From Aquirhabdus sp. (lineage in GTDB: Bacteria; Pseudomonadota; Gammaproteobacteria; Pseudomonadales; Moraxellaceae), in assembly GCA_030150135.1 (NCBI GenBank), contig JASLGO010000042.1, positions 1 to 47,192 on the forward strand: a stretch of 47,192 bases of DNA, given 5' to 3'. This document shows positions 1 through 8,669 of the stretch, one piece after another. Made by a program: the position numbers and the translations under genes. Within the stretch, counting starts at the first letter, position 1. The number at the start of each line of letters is the position of its first letter. Below the pieces are notes generated by a model that was given only the letters and a program-made list of their open reading frames with translations, did no database searches and was not told the DNA's origin.

Positions 1-1631
1 CGGCTAATTATTATTCCGCGATCATTGCGAGTGCAATCCAAGAGCCGTTACTGACCTACGATTATCTTGCTCGTCCTGCCAAATTAGTGCCAGATACGGT
101 CGAAGCGCTGCCTGAAGTCAGTGATGGCGGTAAGGTTTATGTTTTTCATATTAAAAAAGGCATTTATTTTGCACCAGATCCAGCCTTCAAAGGCCTCAAA
201 CGTGAACTGACGGCACAAGACTATGCCTACACGTTTAAACGTTTTCTCGATCCCAAGAATCATTCCCCTTCTGCAAGTTTTCTGAGTGGAAAAATTGTCG
301 GAATGGATTTTGAGGTGATGAAGGCCAAGCAGTTAGGGCATTTTGATTACGATGCGCCAGTCCGTGGTTTAGAAACGCCAGATCGCTATACATTGCGCAT
401 TACGCTAAAAGAGCCTGATTATAATTTTCTGTATCTCATGGCTTATAGCGGTTTTGGTGCGGTGGCGCGAGAAGTCGTTAATTATTATGGCGCGCAAATC
501 ATTCAGCATCCTGTCGGCACAGGACCATATATGCTGCAAAAATATGTGCCGCGTAGCAAAATTATTGTTGTCGCGAATCCGAATTATCGCGGGTTTATCT
601 GGGATTTTAAATCGACTGGCGATGCATGGGATAACCAACTTGTACGCGATATGCAAGGCAAAAAAATGCCACAGGTCGGGCGGGTTGAGATCGACATTAT
701 TGAGGAAGAACAATCAAGCTGGCTGGCTTTCCAAGGCAAGCAATTGGACATGATGTCTATTCCTTCAAGCTTTGCGCCGATTGTCTTAAATGGAAATGTT
801 TTAAAGCCAGAGTTCGCACAACAAGGAATTTTGTTGCAACGTAGTGTAGAACCAGAGGTGACTTATACTTTCTTTAATTATAAAGATCCTGTGATTGGTG
901 GAAATAGCTTAGAAAAGATTGCGCTACGTCGAGCCATTATCATGTCCTATAACACGGATGATGAGCTTGAGATCGTCAGAAAAAAACAGGCGATGAAAGC
1001 AGAGATGATTATCCCTGTCGGGGTCAATGGGCATGATTCAAGCTATCGCAGCAGCGTGGGTTATGATCCAGATCTAGCGAATAAATTATTAGACCATTTT
1101 GGTTATAAGCGTGGCGCTGACGGCTATCGAACACTACCCGATGGCAGTCCATTAGTGTTGAATATTGCCACAGAGGCGAACGGCGCATCGCTGCAGCTGT
1201 CTGAAATATGGAAGCATGGTCTGGATAAGATTGGCATTCATGTGACGTTCCCTGTAAGTAACTTTGCCGATAATTTGAAAGCCGCTACGCAGTGCAAACT
1301 CATGATGTGGGGCGGGGCGTGGATTGCGGATTATCCTGAAGGGGATAATTTTATGCAGTTGCTTTATGGGCCAAATTCAGGTCAAGGCAATAATGGCTGT
1401 TATACATCTCCTGCGTTTGACGCGTTGTATGCCAAGGCGAAAGCATTGCCGCCAGGGGATGTGCGGAATCAACTGTATGTGCAAATGAATCGACAAGTTG
1501 AGGCGGATAGTGTCTGGTTGCTCGGAGTTTCTCGTGTGAGTAATTCGCTGCTTCGGCCGTGGATTAAAGGCTATAAACGACATCCAATTTTGGCATCCAT
1601 TTGGCAGTATCTTGATGTTGAGAAACATTAA
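1..1631 (+). CDS. Family-5 peptide-binding protein of an ABC importer (5' end outside window)
   Basis: This is a periplasmic solute-binding protein of the SBP_bac_5 (oligopeptide/dipeptide-binding) family, which delivers peptides or similar solutes to an ABC permease. The reading frame is open from base 3, and the residues before the first internal GTG (87) already align with the downstream paralogue (TYDYLARPAKLVP here, TYDYLARPVKLVP there), so the true start and the signal peptide lie outside the window. Family features visible are the EALPEVSDGGK segment, a G-T-G-P-Y motif and the C-terminal AWIADYPEGDNFMQLLYGPN region. Its stop codon abuts the ATG of the next gene (TAAATG), so the two are co-transcribed. 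The ligand cannot be told from sequence. Confidence 0.9.
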   Translation, partial: ANYYSAIIASAIQEPLLTYDYLARPAKLVPDTVEALPEVSDGGKVYVFHIKKGIYFAPDPAFKGLKRELTAQDYAYTFKRFLDPKNHSPSASFLSGKIVGMDFEVMKAKQLGHFDYDAPVRGLETPDRYTLRITLKEPDYNFLYLMAYSGFGAVAREVVNYYGAQIIQHPVGTGPYMLQKYVPRSKIIVVANPNYRGFIWDFKSTGDAWDNQLVRDMQGKKMPQVGRVEIDIIEEEQSSWLAFQGKQLDMMSIPSSFAPIVLNGNVLKPEFAQQGILLQRSVEPEVTYTFFNYKDPVIGGNSLEKIALRRAIIMSYNTDDELEIVRKKQAMKAEMIIPVGVNGHDSSYRSSVGYDPDLANKLLDHFGYKRGADGYRTLPDGSPLVLNIATEANGASLQLSEIWKHGLDKIGIHVTFPVSNFADNLKAATQCKLMMWGGAWIADYPEGDNFMQLLYGPNSGQGNNGCYTSPAFDALYAKAKALPPGDVRNQLYVQMNRQVEADSVWLLGVSRVSNSLLRPWIKGYKRHPILASIWQYLDVEKH

Positions 1632-3458
1632 ATGAATCAAGTATTGTCATTCAAGTGGAAGCTCAATCACATTTTATTCGCCTGTCTGGCATGTATAGCC
1701 TCCCAAATAGTTTCGCTACAAGCCATCGCTGCTGCACCTACATCACCTGCTGATCCGCATAAAGTTCTGCGTTATGTTTTCCCTGCTGCCGAAACGGGTT
1801 TCGATCCTGTTGCGATTGATGATTTGTATTCTTCCGCCGTGATCCAATCCATCTTTGAAATGTTGTATACCTACGATTATCTCGCACGTCCTGTGAAGTT
1901 GGTTCCTTTGACTGCTGAAGCCTTGCCTGAAGTCAGTGATGGTGGCAAGACCTATACTATTCATTTAAAGAAAGGCATTTATTTCACGCCTGATCCAGCA
2001 TTTGGTGGTAAAGCGCGTGAGCTGACGATGGCGGATTATGTTTATTCGTTTAAGCGCTTACTTGATCCGAAAATCCATTCACCTAACGCTTGGATGTTAG
2101 ACGGTAAAATTGATGGCATGGACGCACTGATTGCTCAAGCTAAAAAAACAGGTCAGTTTAATTATGATATGCCTGTGGCAGGGTTTGAATTAGTGGATCG
2201 TTATACGCTGAAAATTCATTTACTGAAACCAGATTACAACTTCGGCATGATTTTGGCGCACGAACCTGCTGCCGCAGTTGCGCGTGAAGTGATTGATAAA
2301 TATCACGACAATCAAGGTTGGGTCATGGGTCATCCTGTCGGAACGGGGCCTTATCAATTAACGTCGTGGGTCCCGGGTTCACAAATTATTCTGACAGCGA
2401 ATCCTCAATATCGCGGTTATATTTGGGATTTTCAAGCGAGTGCTGATCCCGAAGATCAGGCGATTGTTGCCGAGATGAAAGGCAAGCACATGCCACAGAT
2501 TGGGCGGATTGAAATCAGTGACATGATTGAAGATCAATCGCGTTGGTTGGCTTTTCAGAAAGATGAGGTTGATCTATTTCAGTTAGAAGGGCCGCTGGTT
2601 CCGCAAGCGTTATCCAATGGCAAACTCAAACCTGAATTAGCTCAAAAAGGCATTCAGTTGTCACGCATTGTTGATCCTGAATTGAGCTCTTATTATTGGA
2701 ATATGCGTGATCCGATTTTAGGCGGCATGAGTAAAGAAAAAATCGCGTTACGCCGTGCGATTGCGATGGCGCATGATGTCAATCAAGAGATTAAAGTCGT
2801 GTGGAATGGCGATGCGATTCCGCTGCAATATCCGATTCCGCCGAGTGTTGTGGGCTATGATCCAGAGTACAAAAGCAGCGTGCAATATGAACCAGAAGTT
2901 GCCAATGCGTTGCTCGATAAATTCGGTTATAAACAAGGCCTAGATGGTTGGCGTACTTTGCCTGATGGTAAGCCGCTGGTGGTTCATTACGCGGTGCGTG
3001 CAGGCTCCAATAGCCAAGCCCAAGCAGAAATGTGGAAAAAGACGTATGACAAAATTCATATTCACATGATGGCTGATATCCGACCTTTTCCTGATCTGCT
3101 GAAAGCTGAGAAGGATTGTCAGATTCAGAGTCGGACAGAGGCTTGGTATGCTGATTACCCTGATGGGGATGACTTTATGCAATTGTTCTATGGTGGGAAT
3201 ATCCATAGTATGAATGGCGGTTGCGTAGCGATTCCTGAATACGACAAGTTGTATGAGGAGTCTAAGCTGTTGCCAGCGGGGCCTGAGCGCGATTTGTTGT
3301 ACCACAAGATGACGCGGATTTTAGAGGTGTATTCACCAGTGCGTGTGGGTTATGCGCGGTATCGTAATATGCTGGCGCAACCGCGCGTGATTGGTTTCAA
3401 AAAACATCCAGTGTTACCTGCCGAGTTTATGTATTTTGATATAAAACCGCGTTCATAA
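1632..3458 (+). CDS. Family-5 peptide-binding protein, paralogue of the preceding gene
   Basis: This is a 608-residue SBP_bac_5 protein, complete, with a Sec signal peptide (basic start, hydrophobic residues about 12-32, likely cleavage after AIA near residue 34). It is similar along its length to the preceding partial gene, including EALPEVSDGGK, HPVGTGPYQL and YADYPDGDDFMQLFYGGN, so the pair arose by tandem duplication. It probably binds peptides or a related solute in the periplasm and hands them to the DppB/DppC-type permeases encoded downstream. Divergence in the middle of the two proteins suggests different ligand preference; this is inference. It starts immediately after the upstream stop codon. 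Confidence 0.92.
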   Translation: MNQVLSFKWKLNHILFACLACIASQIVSLQAIAAAPTSPADPHKVLRYVFPAAETGFDPVAIDDLYSSAVIQSIFEMLYTYDYLARPVKLVPLTAEALPEVSDGGKTYTIHLKKGIYFTPDPAFGGKARELTMADYVYSFKRLLDPKIHSPNAWMLDGKIDGMDALIAQAKKTGQFNYDMPVAGFELVDRYTLKIHLLKPDYNFGMILAHEPAAAVAREVIDKYHDNQGWVMGHPVGTGPYQLTSWVPGSQIILTANPQYRGYIWDFQASADPEDQAIVAEMKGKHMPQIGRIEISDMIEDQSRWLAFQKDEVDLFQLEGPLVPQALSNGKLKPELAQKGIQLSRIVDPELSSYYWNMRDPILGGMSKEKIALRRAIAMAHDVNQEIKVVWNGDAIPLQYPIPPSVVGYDPEYKSSVQYEPEVANALLDKFGYKQGLDGWRTLPDGKPLVVHYAVRAGSNSQAQAEMWKKTYDKIHIHMMADIRPFPDLLKAEKDCQIQSRTEAWYADYPDGDDFMQLFYGGNIHSMNGGCVAIPEYDKLYEESKLLPAGPERDLLYHKMTRILEVYSPVRVGYARYRNMLAQPRVIGFKKHPVLPAEFMYFDIKPRS

Positions 3459-3499
3459 ATGAGTTTTTAGATAGAAGAATTTTTTAAGGAGAAAAATAG

Positions 3500-4555
3500 A
3501 TGAGTCATTTTACCAAGATCACCCATTTTGAAGGGTGCCGTAGTGCGTTAGGACAAATGGCACGCGTTGAAAATACACGTACGGCAGCAGAAGAGTTCCG
3601 TAAATACATGCTGGCGGGCCCTAAAGTGAAATATCACGAATCTTTCGATTTGGTTAAATTGCCATATCCAAGTCGTTTTGGTTTACGCAATGCCTTTGCA
3701 CATGAGTATTTGGTTGAATATCTGCATCTGCAAAATCGTTTGTTTGTGGTGCAGTTTGAAACATCTGAAGGTCTAAAAACGATGTTGGTTTCACCATCAG
3801 ATCATGAACGTAATGGTGAAACGCCTTTCTTCCGCCGTGTGCAGGACACTACGCCGAGTGTGCTGGTTAATTTGATTGTGAAACGTCAAACGACGGTGCC
3901 AAAGATCCTCAAGAAAATTGGCTTAAAACCAGAAGATGTTGATTATATTACCTATGATCATTTGCATACACAGGATATTCGTCGTTGGTTAGGCACGGCA
4001 ACCGAGCCAGGTTTATTTCCAAATGCGAAGTTGTTGGTACATCGCCGTGAATGGGCATCAACCTTGGATTTGAATCCGTATCAAGCCGATTGGTATTGTC
4101 CAAATGGGGTGACGGGCGTTTCTGAGGACAAAATCATCCAGTTTGACGGCGATATTATGCTAGGTGATGGCGTGGCGTTGATCCATACACCGGGGCACAC
4201 TGAAGGCAATCATTCAATCGTCGTGCATACCGATGAAGGCATCTGGGTGACGAGTGAAAACGGCATTAGCGTGGATGCGTATGCGCCTTTATTGGCGAAA
4301 GCTGCGGGTGTGTCGGACTATGCTGAAATCACTGGCACTGAGGTGATTATCAACGGTAATACGCTAGAAAACTCCATCGATCAGTACATCTCGATGGTGC
4401 AAGAAAAGACCATTGCAGGCCCATCAAAGCGCGATCCTCGATTCCCTAATGTGTTTCCATCCTCTGAGATGACATCTTTCTGGGCATTTCCAGGTACGAA
4501 ACCTGCATTTTATGTGGGTAAAGCGAAGCATGGAAAGTTGCAAAAGAAGAAGTAA
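3500..4555 (+). CDS. Metallo-beta-lactamase-fold hydrolase inside the peptide importer operon
   Basis: This 351-residue protein looks like a metallo-beta-lactamase-fold hydrolase. Residues 154-159 read HLHTQD where the usual motif is HxHxDH, and a second metal-site segment HTPGHTEGNH lies at about 229-238. A later acidic position (TSENG) may replace the bridging Asp. The first motif therefore departs from consensus, so metal content and reaction are uncertain; lactonase-like or amidohydrolase-like activity on an imported compound is possible. There is no signal peptide, so it should be cytoplasmic. A good Shine-Dalgarno sequence (AAGGAG, 3486-3491) supports ATG 3500. Its place between binding proteins and permeases suggests that it processes the importer's substrate. 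Confidence 0.7.
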   Translation: MSHFTKITHFEGCRSALGQMARVENTRTAAEEFRKYMLAGPKVKYHESFDLVKLPYPSRFGLRNAFAHEYLVEYLHLQNRLFVVQFETSEGLKTMLVSPSDHERNGETPFFRRVQDTTPSVLVNLIVKRQTTVPKILKKIGLKPEDVDYITYDHLHTQDIRRWLGTATEPGLFPNAKLLVHRREWASTLDLNPYQADWYCPNGVTGVSEDKIIQFDGDIMLGDGVALIHTPGHTEGNHSIVVHTDEGIWVTSENGISVDAYAPLLAKAAGVSDYAEITGTEVIINGNTLENSIDQYISMVQEKTIAGPSKRDPRFPNVFPSSEMTSFWAFPGTKPAFYVGKAKHGKLQKKK

Positions 4556-4582
4556 AGCGAAAGAGTCTTGAAGGCTTTGAAG

Positions 4583-4711
4583 TCTTCCCCTTGAAGGGGA
4601 TGAGCTAGGAAAAGCAAAGCGCGGCTTTGCCCTGGCGCAAGAGAAGGGGAAGCTTTTGACTTTAGTTTTAAAAGCACACCCCCTTCCCAGCCTTCCCCCT
4701 TAGGGGGAAGG
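4583..4711. repeat. Intergenic hairpin element (G/C-tract inverted repeats)
   Basis: The 203-bp gap inside the operon holds a perfect hairpin at 4691-4711 with 9-bp arms (CCTTCCCCC/GGGGGAAGG) and a 3-nt loop. A second C-tract/G-tract hairpin lies near 4584-4600 (CTTCCCCTTGAAGGGG). The two together look like a dispersed intergenic palindromic repeat. It could attenuate transcription or stabilise the mRNA between the hydrolase and permease genes. No gene is supported here. Confidence 0.6.
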
Positions 4712-4758
4712 AGAACTGCAATGGTGTTGGCGTTCATGAAAAATCAGCAAGGATCGCG

Positions 4759-5697
4759 ATGACTGTTTATATTCTACGCCGTTTGTGGCAAATGATTCCG
4801 ACGATGCTCGGCGTTATTCTGTTGATTTTTTTTCTGTTTAATTGGGTGGGTGGTGATCCTGCGTATATTCTGGCGGGAAAAATGCCCAACCCAGAGCAGA
4901 TTGCCAATATTCGTAAACAGCTCGGGATCGATCAGCCGTATTACGTCCAGTTATGGATTTTCATTAAGCAGATTCTCACTTTCGACTTCGGTGCAAGTTG
5001 GAGTACGGGTGAGTCGGTGTCGCATGTGATTTTGACGCGCTTGGGACCATCGCTGACGATTTTAATCCCGCTCACGATTTTGCAAACCTTCTTTGCGATT
5101 GCTTTGGCACTAGCTATTGCCTTTGTCCGTGGTTCATTGACTGATCGCATGGTCATGGTGGCATGTACGGTAGGCATGTCGATTAGTATTCTGGTCTATA
5201 TCATTCTGTTTCAGTATTGGTTTGCCTATAAGCTGAACTTTTTCCCTGTCCAAGGTTGGGGTGATAGTCTGGGTGAGAATTTATTCCATTATTCGCTGCT
5301 ACCCATTCTCATCATGCTGGTTGTGAGTCTTGCGCCGAGCCTACGACTTTATCGCACCTTTGTTTTGGATGAAATTAATCAAGACTATGTGCGTACTGCG
5401 CGTGCAAAAGGATTGGGCGAGTCGCGAATTTTATGGGTGCATGTACTGCGTAATGCAGCGATTCCGATGATTACCGATGTGATGTCAAGTTTGCCTTCGC
5501 TGTTGATTGGTGCGTTTCTGATTGAGCGTTTCTTTGGTATTCCGGGGATTGGGCGTGAGGTGATTTTGGCGGTGGAGCGTAGTGATTTTCCTGTGATCAA
5601 GGCGATTACTGTGTATGTAGCTGCTGCGACGATGATTTTTAATTTGCTGGCTGATTTGATGTATCAGGCGGTCGATCCTCGTGTTCAGTTGAAGTAA
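4759..5697 (+). CDS. ABC transporter permease, DppB/OppB type
   Basis: This 312-residue inner-membrane permease of the peptide/nickel family forms the transport channel together with the next gene product. It has the family start MTVYILRRLWQMIPTMLGVI, a long first periplasmic loop (GGDPAYILAGKMPNPEQIANIRKQLG) and the EAA loop near residues 210-230 (DYVRTARAKGLGESRILWVHVLRNA) that contacts the ATPase. Length and membrane pattern (about six helices) match DppB. ATG 4759 is preceded by AAGGA. It is 9 bp from the next permease gene, so the two are translated from one message. Confidence 0.93.
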   Translation: MTVYILRRLWQMIPTMLGVILLIFFLFNWVGGDPAYILAGKMPNPEQIANIRKQLGIDQPYYVQLWIFIKQILTFDFGASWSTGESVSHVILTRLGPSLTILIPLTILQTFFAIALALAIAFVRGSLTDRMVMVACTVGMSISILVYIILFQYWFAYKLNFFPVQGWGDSLGENLFHYSLLPILIMLVVSLAPSLRLYRTFVLDEINQDYVRTARAKGLGESRILWVHVLRNAAIPMITDVMSSLPSLLIGAFLIERFFGIPGIGREVILAVERSDFPVIKAITVYVAAATMIFNLLADLMYQAVDPRVQLK

Positions 5698-5706
5698 GGC
5701 CTTGAT

Positions 5707-6855
5707 ATGACGAAATCGTTAAGTTCGACTGATGCCTCAAAATTAGCTTCAGCAAAGCCACCGCGTTCACATGGTCTTTGGGCGCTGGCTTGGCGGCGCT
5801 TACGTTCGGATCGTGTCGCGATGTTTGCGCTGGTGGTGGTCGCTGCGTATTTGCTGATGCTAGTGTTATCTGTTTCAGGGTTGATCGCTAAAACCTGGGA
5901 TCAAGAGGTTGGTGTCAATTATGCGCCGCCGACTTTTATGGGTGCTGAGACAGATGCTCAACGTGGGTTTAGTGATGCGATGACGGTAGATGCACCTTTG
6001 CCAGATAATCCTGTTGATCCGCTTGCCGATATTATTCACAAGTTGCGTGCAGAGAGTTCGACGAGTGTTCAACCCGTTGTGAACGACTATGGTATCCCTG
6101 ATCCCCTGCAATCTGAAATGACAGAAATTCGCGCCAAACTTGCTCAAGGAAAAACAACAACTGCAGTCGCCCGTAAGCAAACCTTACCTTTTGGTGCGGA
6201 TAAATGGGGACATGACATTATTCAGAAAACCATTAAAGGCTCAGAAACGTCGATTATTGTGGGTTTGGTTGCAGCATTACTTGCTGTGGTCATTGGGACG
6301 ATTTTGGGTGCGCTTTCTGGTTATTTTGGTGGGCGAGTCGATGCTGCGCTGGAGTGGTTCTACAACGTTTTTACCTCAATTCCTTATCTGTTATTGATCC
6401 TCGCTGTTGCTGCGGTTTTACAGCAAAAAGGCATTTTATCCATCGTACTCATTTTGGGTTTAACGGGATGGACGGGCACGTATCGTTTGGTGCGCGCTGA
6501 ATATATCAAGCATCGTTTGCGCGAATACGTGCAGGCGGCAGATGCGATTGGTGCAAGTCATTGGCGCAAAATGTTTGTCCATATTTTTCCGAATATTAGT
6601 CATGTGCCCTTGGTGCAGATGTCGATTTTGGTGGTAGGTTTTATCAAAGCAGAAGTGATTTTAAGCTTTTTAGGGTTTGGTGTGCCTGTCGGTGTAGTGT
6701 CGTGGGGCAGTATGCTCAATGAAGCTCAGAATGAGCTGATTCTCGGTAAATGGTGGCAACTCACCGCTGCCAGTGTGGCGATGGCGGTATTAGTCACTGC
6801 ATTTTCTCTGTTTACCGATGCGCTGCGTGATGCGCTTGATCCTAAGTTGAAGTAA
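5707..6855 (+). CDS. ABC transporter permease, DppC/OppC type, with enlarged periplasmic loop
   Basis: This 382-residue protein is the second permease subunit of the importer. The N-terminal segment WRRLRSDRVAMFALVVVAAYLL and the EAA loop (YVQAADAIGASHWRKMFVHIFPN) are typical of DppC. The family is usually about 280-300 residues; the extra length is a periplasmic segment at about residues 60-160 between helix 1 and helix 2. Such long-loop forms occur in OppC/YejE-like subfamilies. It lies between the DppB-type permease and the ATPase gene with short gaps, so it belongs to the same operon. Confidence 0.92.
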   Translation: MTKSLSSTDASKLASAKPPRSHGLWALAWRRLRSDRVAMFALVVVAAYLLMLVLSVSGLIAKTWDQEVGVNYAPPTFMGAETDAQRGFSDAMTVDAPLPDNPVDPLADIIHKLRAESSTSVQPVVNDYGIPDPLQSEMTEIRAKLAQGKTTTAVARKQTLPFGADKWGHDIIQKTIKGSETSIIVGLVAALLAVVIGTILGALSGYFGGRVDAALEWFYNVFTSIPYLLLILAVAAVLQQKGILSIVLILGLTGWTGTYRLVRAEYIKHRLREYVQAADAIGASHWRKMFVHIFPNISHVPLVQMSILVVGFIKAEVILSFLGFGVPVGVVSWGSMLNEAQNELILGKWWQLTAASVAMAVLVTAFSLFTDALRDALDPKLK

Positions 6856-6866
6856 TCGGAGCCAAC

Positions 6867-8612
6867 ATGAATCCTTTAGAGACCAATGAGTTAGACGACT
6901 TCGAGATTTCAACCAACGATGTTTTGTTGCGGGTTCATCATTTACGTATTGGTTTTCGAGAAGATCAGCAGGTAATAGATGCAGTCAAAGGCATTTGTTT
7001 TGATATTCCGTATAACACGACCGTGGCATTGGTGGGTGAGTCGGGCAGTGGTAAGTCAGTGAGCTCACTGGCGATCATGGGATTGTTGCCGTCTGATAAT
7101 GCGGTGATTGCACCAAATAGCCAGATTGAGTTTGAAGGACGTAATCTATTACGACTATCAAATGCTGAACGGCGACGCATGTGCGGTAAAGATATTGCCA
7201 TGATTTTCCAAGAGCCAATGACATCGCTCAATCCTGTGTTTACGGTGGGATACCAGATTGAAGAGGTATTGCGGCTTCATATGAGAATGAATGCCAAGCG
7301 TGCTCGCGCTCGTGCAATTGCTCTGTTAGAGGAGGTCGGTATTCCTTCACCTGAAACCAAAATTCATGCGTATCCGAATCAGTTGTCAGGCGGGCAGCAG
7401 CAGCGCGTGATGATTGCCATGGCAATTGCCTGTGAACCAAAATTACTGATCGCTGATGAGCCAACGACGGCGCTGGATGTGACCATTCAGAAGCAGATTA
7501 TTGATCTGATTGAAGCGTTGCGTAAGAAACATCACATGTCGGTTTTATTCATCACCCATGATTTAGCGTTGGTCGGAGAAATTGCCGATCAAGTCATCGT
7601 GATGAGGAACGGTGAGATTCGTGAAAAAGGCGATGTACGTCAGATTTTCGATGCGCCAAAAGATGGTTATACCAAAGCATTGCTACGCTGCCGTCCTTCG
7701 CTGGAAAATCGTCCTTGGCGCTTGCCGGTGATCAGTGATTTCATGAATGAGAATTGCGAAGAGAATATTGACCAGATTGCTTTGGATGCCAAGCAACGTC
7801 CGCGAGGTTTAACGGGCAATGAAGAGATTATTCTCGATGTGCGCAATTTAGGTAAGAGTTTTTATAGTCGTGAAGGCTTCTTTGGCCGCAAAGAATTTCA
7901 GGCAGTAAGCGACGTTTCATTTAAATTAGCGCGTGGCAAAACGTTAGGTGTGGTCGGTGAGTCTGGATCAGGTAAGACCACAGTGGGTTTGACCTTGATG
8001 CGTTTACATCAAGCAACGACAGGTCAAGCGCTATTTGAGGGTCAAGACATTCTGCCGATGTCCAATCGCGATTTTATGGCGTATAAGCGTCGTATTCAGA
8101 TCGTTTTTCAGAATCCTTATGCTTCGTTGAATCCGCGTTTCACCGTAGGGCAGATTCTGCTTGAGCCGATGCGTATTCATCGCATTGGTCGTCATGATGC
8201 CGAACGAACAGATATGGCGATGGAGCTTTTGCAAAAAGTTGGTTTGCCCAGCACCGCATTTTATCGTTATCCGCATGAATTTTCAGGTGGACAACGGCAA
8301 CGCATTGCGATTGCGCGGTGTTTAACGCTTCGTCCTGAGGTTTTGATTTGTGATGAGTCGGTTTCGGCGCTTGATGTGTCTGTGCAGGCGCAAGTATTGA
8401 ATTTGTTGCAAGATTTACAAGATGAGTTTGGCTTGAGTTATATTTTTATTTCGCATGATCTGTCAGTGGTGAAATATATTGCCGATCAAGTGATGGTGAT
8501 GAAAGAAGGAAAAGTCGTAGAAATGGCGAACTCGGATGAGCTGTATCGGAATCCGCAGCATGCTTATACCAGACAGTTATTGAGTGCAATTCCCAAGGGA
8601 CTATCGCACTAA
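6867..8612 (+). CDS. Double-ATPase ABC transporter protein (DppD-DppF fusion type)
   Basis: This 581-residue cytoplasmic protein carries two ATP-binding cassettes and powers the importer. Cassette 1 has Walker A GESGSGKS, signature LSGGQQQR and Walker B LLIADEPTTALD. Cassette 2 has Walker A GESGSGKT, signature FSGGQRQR and Walker B VLICDESVSALD. Each cassette is followed by the short oligopeptide/dipeptide C-terminal extension (HAYTRQLLSAIP at the end). Fused forms of this kind are known as YejF or GsiA types. It is the last gene of the operon, 11 bp after the permease. The second Walker B reads DES in place of the commoner DEP, which is tolerated in this family. Confidence 0.94.
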   Translation: MNPLETNELDDFEISTNDVLLRVHHLRIGFREDQQVIDAVKGICFDIPYNTTVALVGESGSGKSVSSLAIMGLLPSDNAVIAPNSQIEFEGRNLLRLSNAERRRMCGKDIAMIFQEPMTSLNPVFTVGYQIEEVLRLHMRMNAKRARARAIALLEEVGIPSPETKIHAYPNQLSGGQQQRVMIAMAIACEPKLLIADEPTTALDVTIQKQIIDLIEALRKKHHMSVLFITHDLALVGEIADQVIVMRNGEIREKGDVRQIFDAPKDGYTKALLRCRPSLENRPWRLPVISDFMNENCEENIDQIALDAKQRPRGLTGNEEIILDVRNLGKSFYSREGFFGRKEFQAVSDVSFKLARGKTLGVVGESGSGKTTVGLTLMRLHQATTGQALFEGQDILPMSNRDFMAYKRRIQIVFQNPYASLNPRFTVGQILLEPMRIHRIGRHDAERTDMAMELLQKVGLPSTAFYRYPHEFSGGQRQRIAIARCLTLRPEVLICDESVSALDVSVQAQVLNLLQDLQDEFGLSYIFISHDLSVVKYIADQVMVMKEGKVVEMANSDELYRNPQHAYTRQLLSAIPKGLSH

Positions 8613-8621
8613 AGATTGGTG

Positions 8622-8646
8622 CAAAAAAAGAGAGCCCGAAGGCTCT
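8622..8646 (-). terminator. Intrinsic terminator of the porin gene
   Basis: On the minus strand a hairpin with arms AGAGCC/GGCTCT (8631-8646) is followed by a run of seven T. It lies just past the porin stop codon. The importer operon converges on it from the other side. Confidence 0.8.
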
Positions 8647-8669
8647 CCCGATAGCTTGGGGAGCTATTT

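Noticed and set aside
4510..4737. A reverse 75-codon frame
   Set aside because: It is made from the intergenic G/C-tract hairpins and the end of the hydrolase gene.
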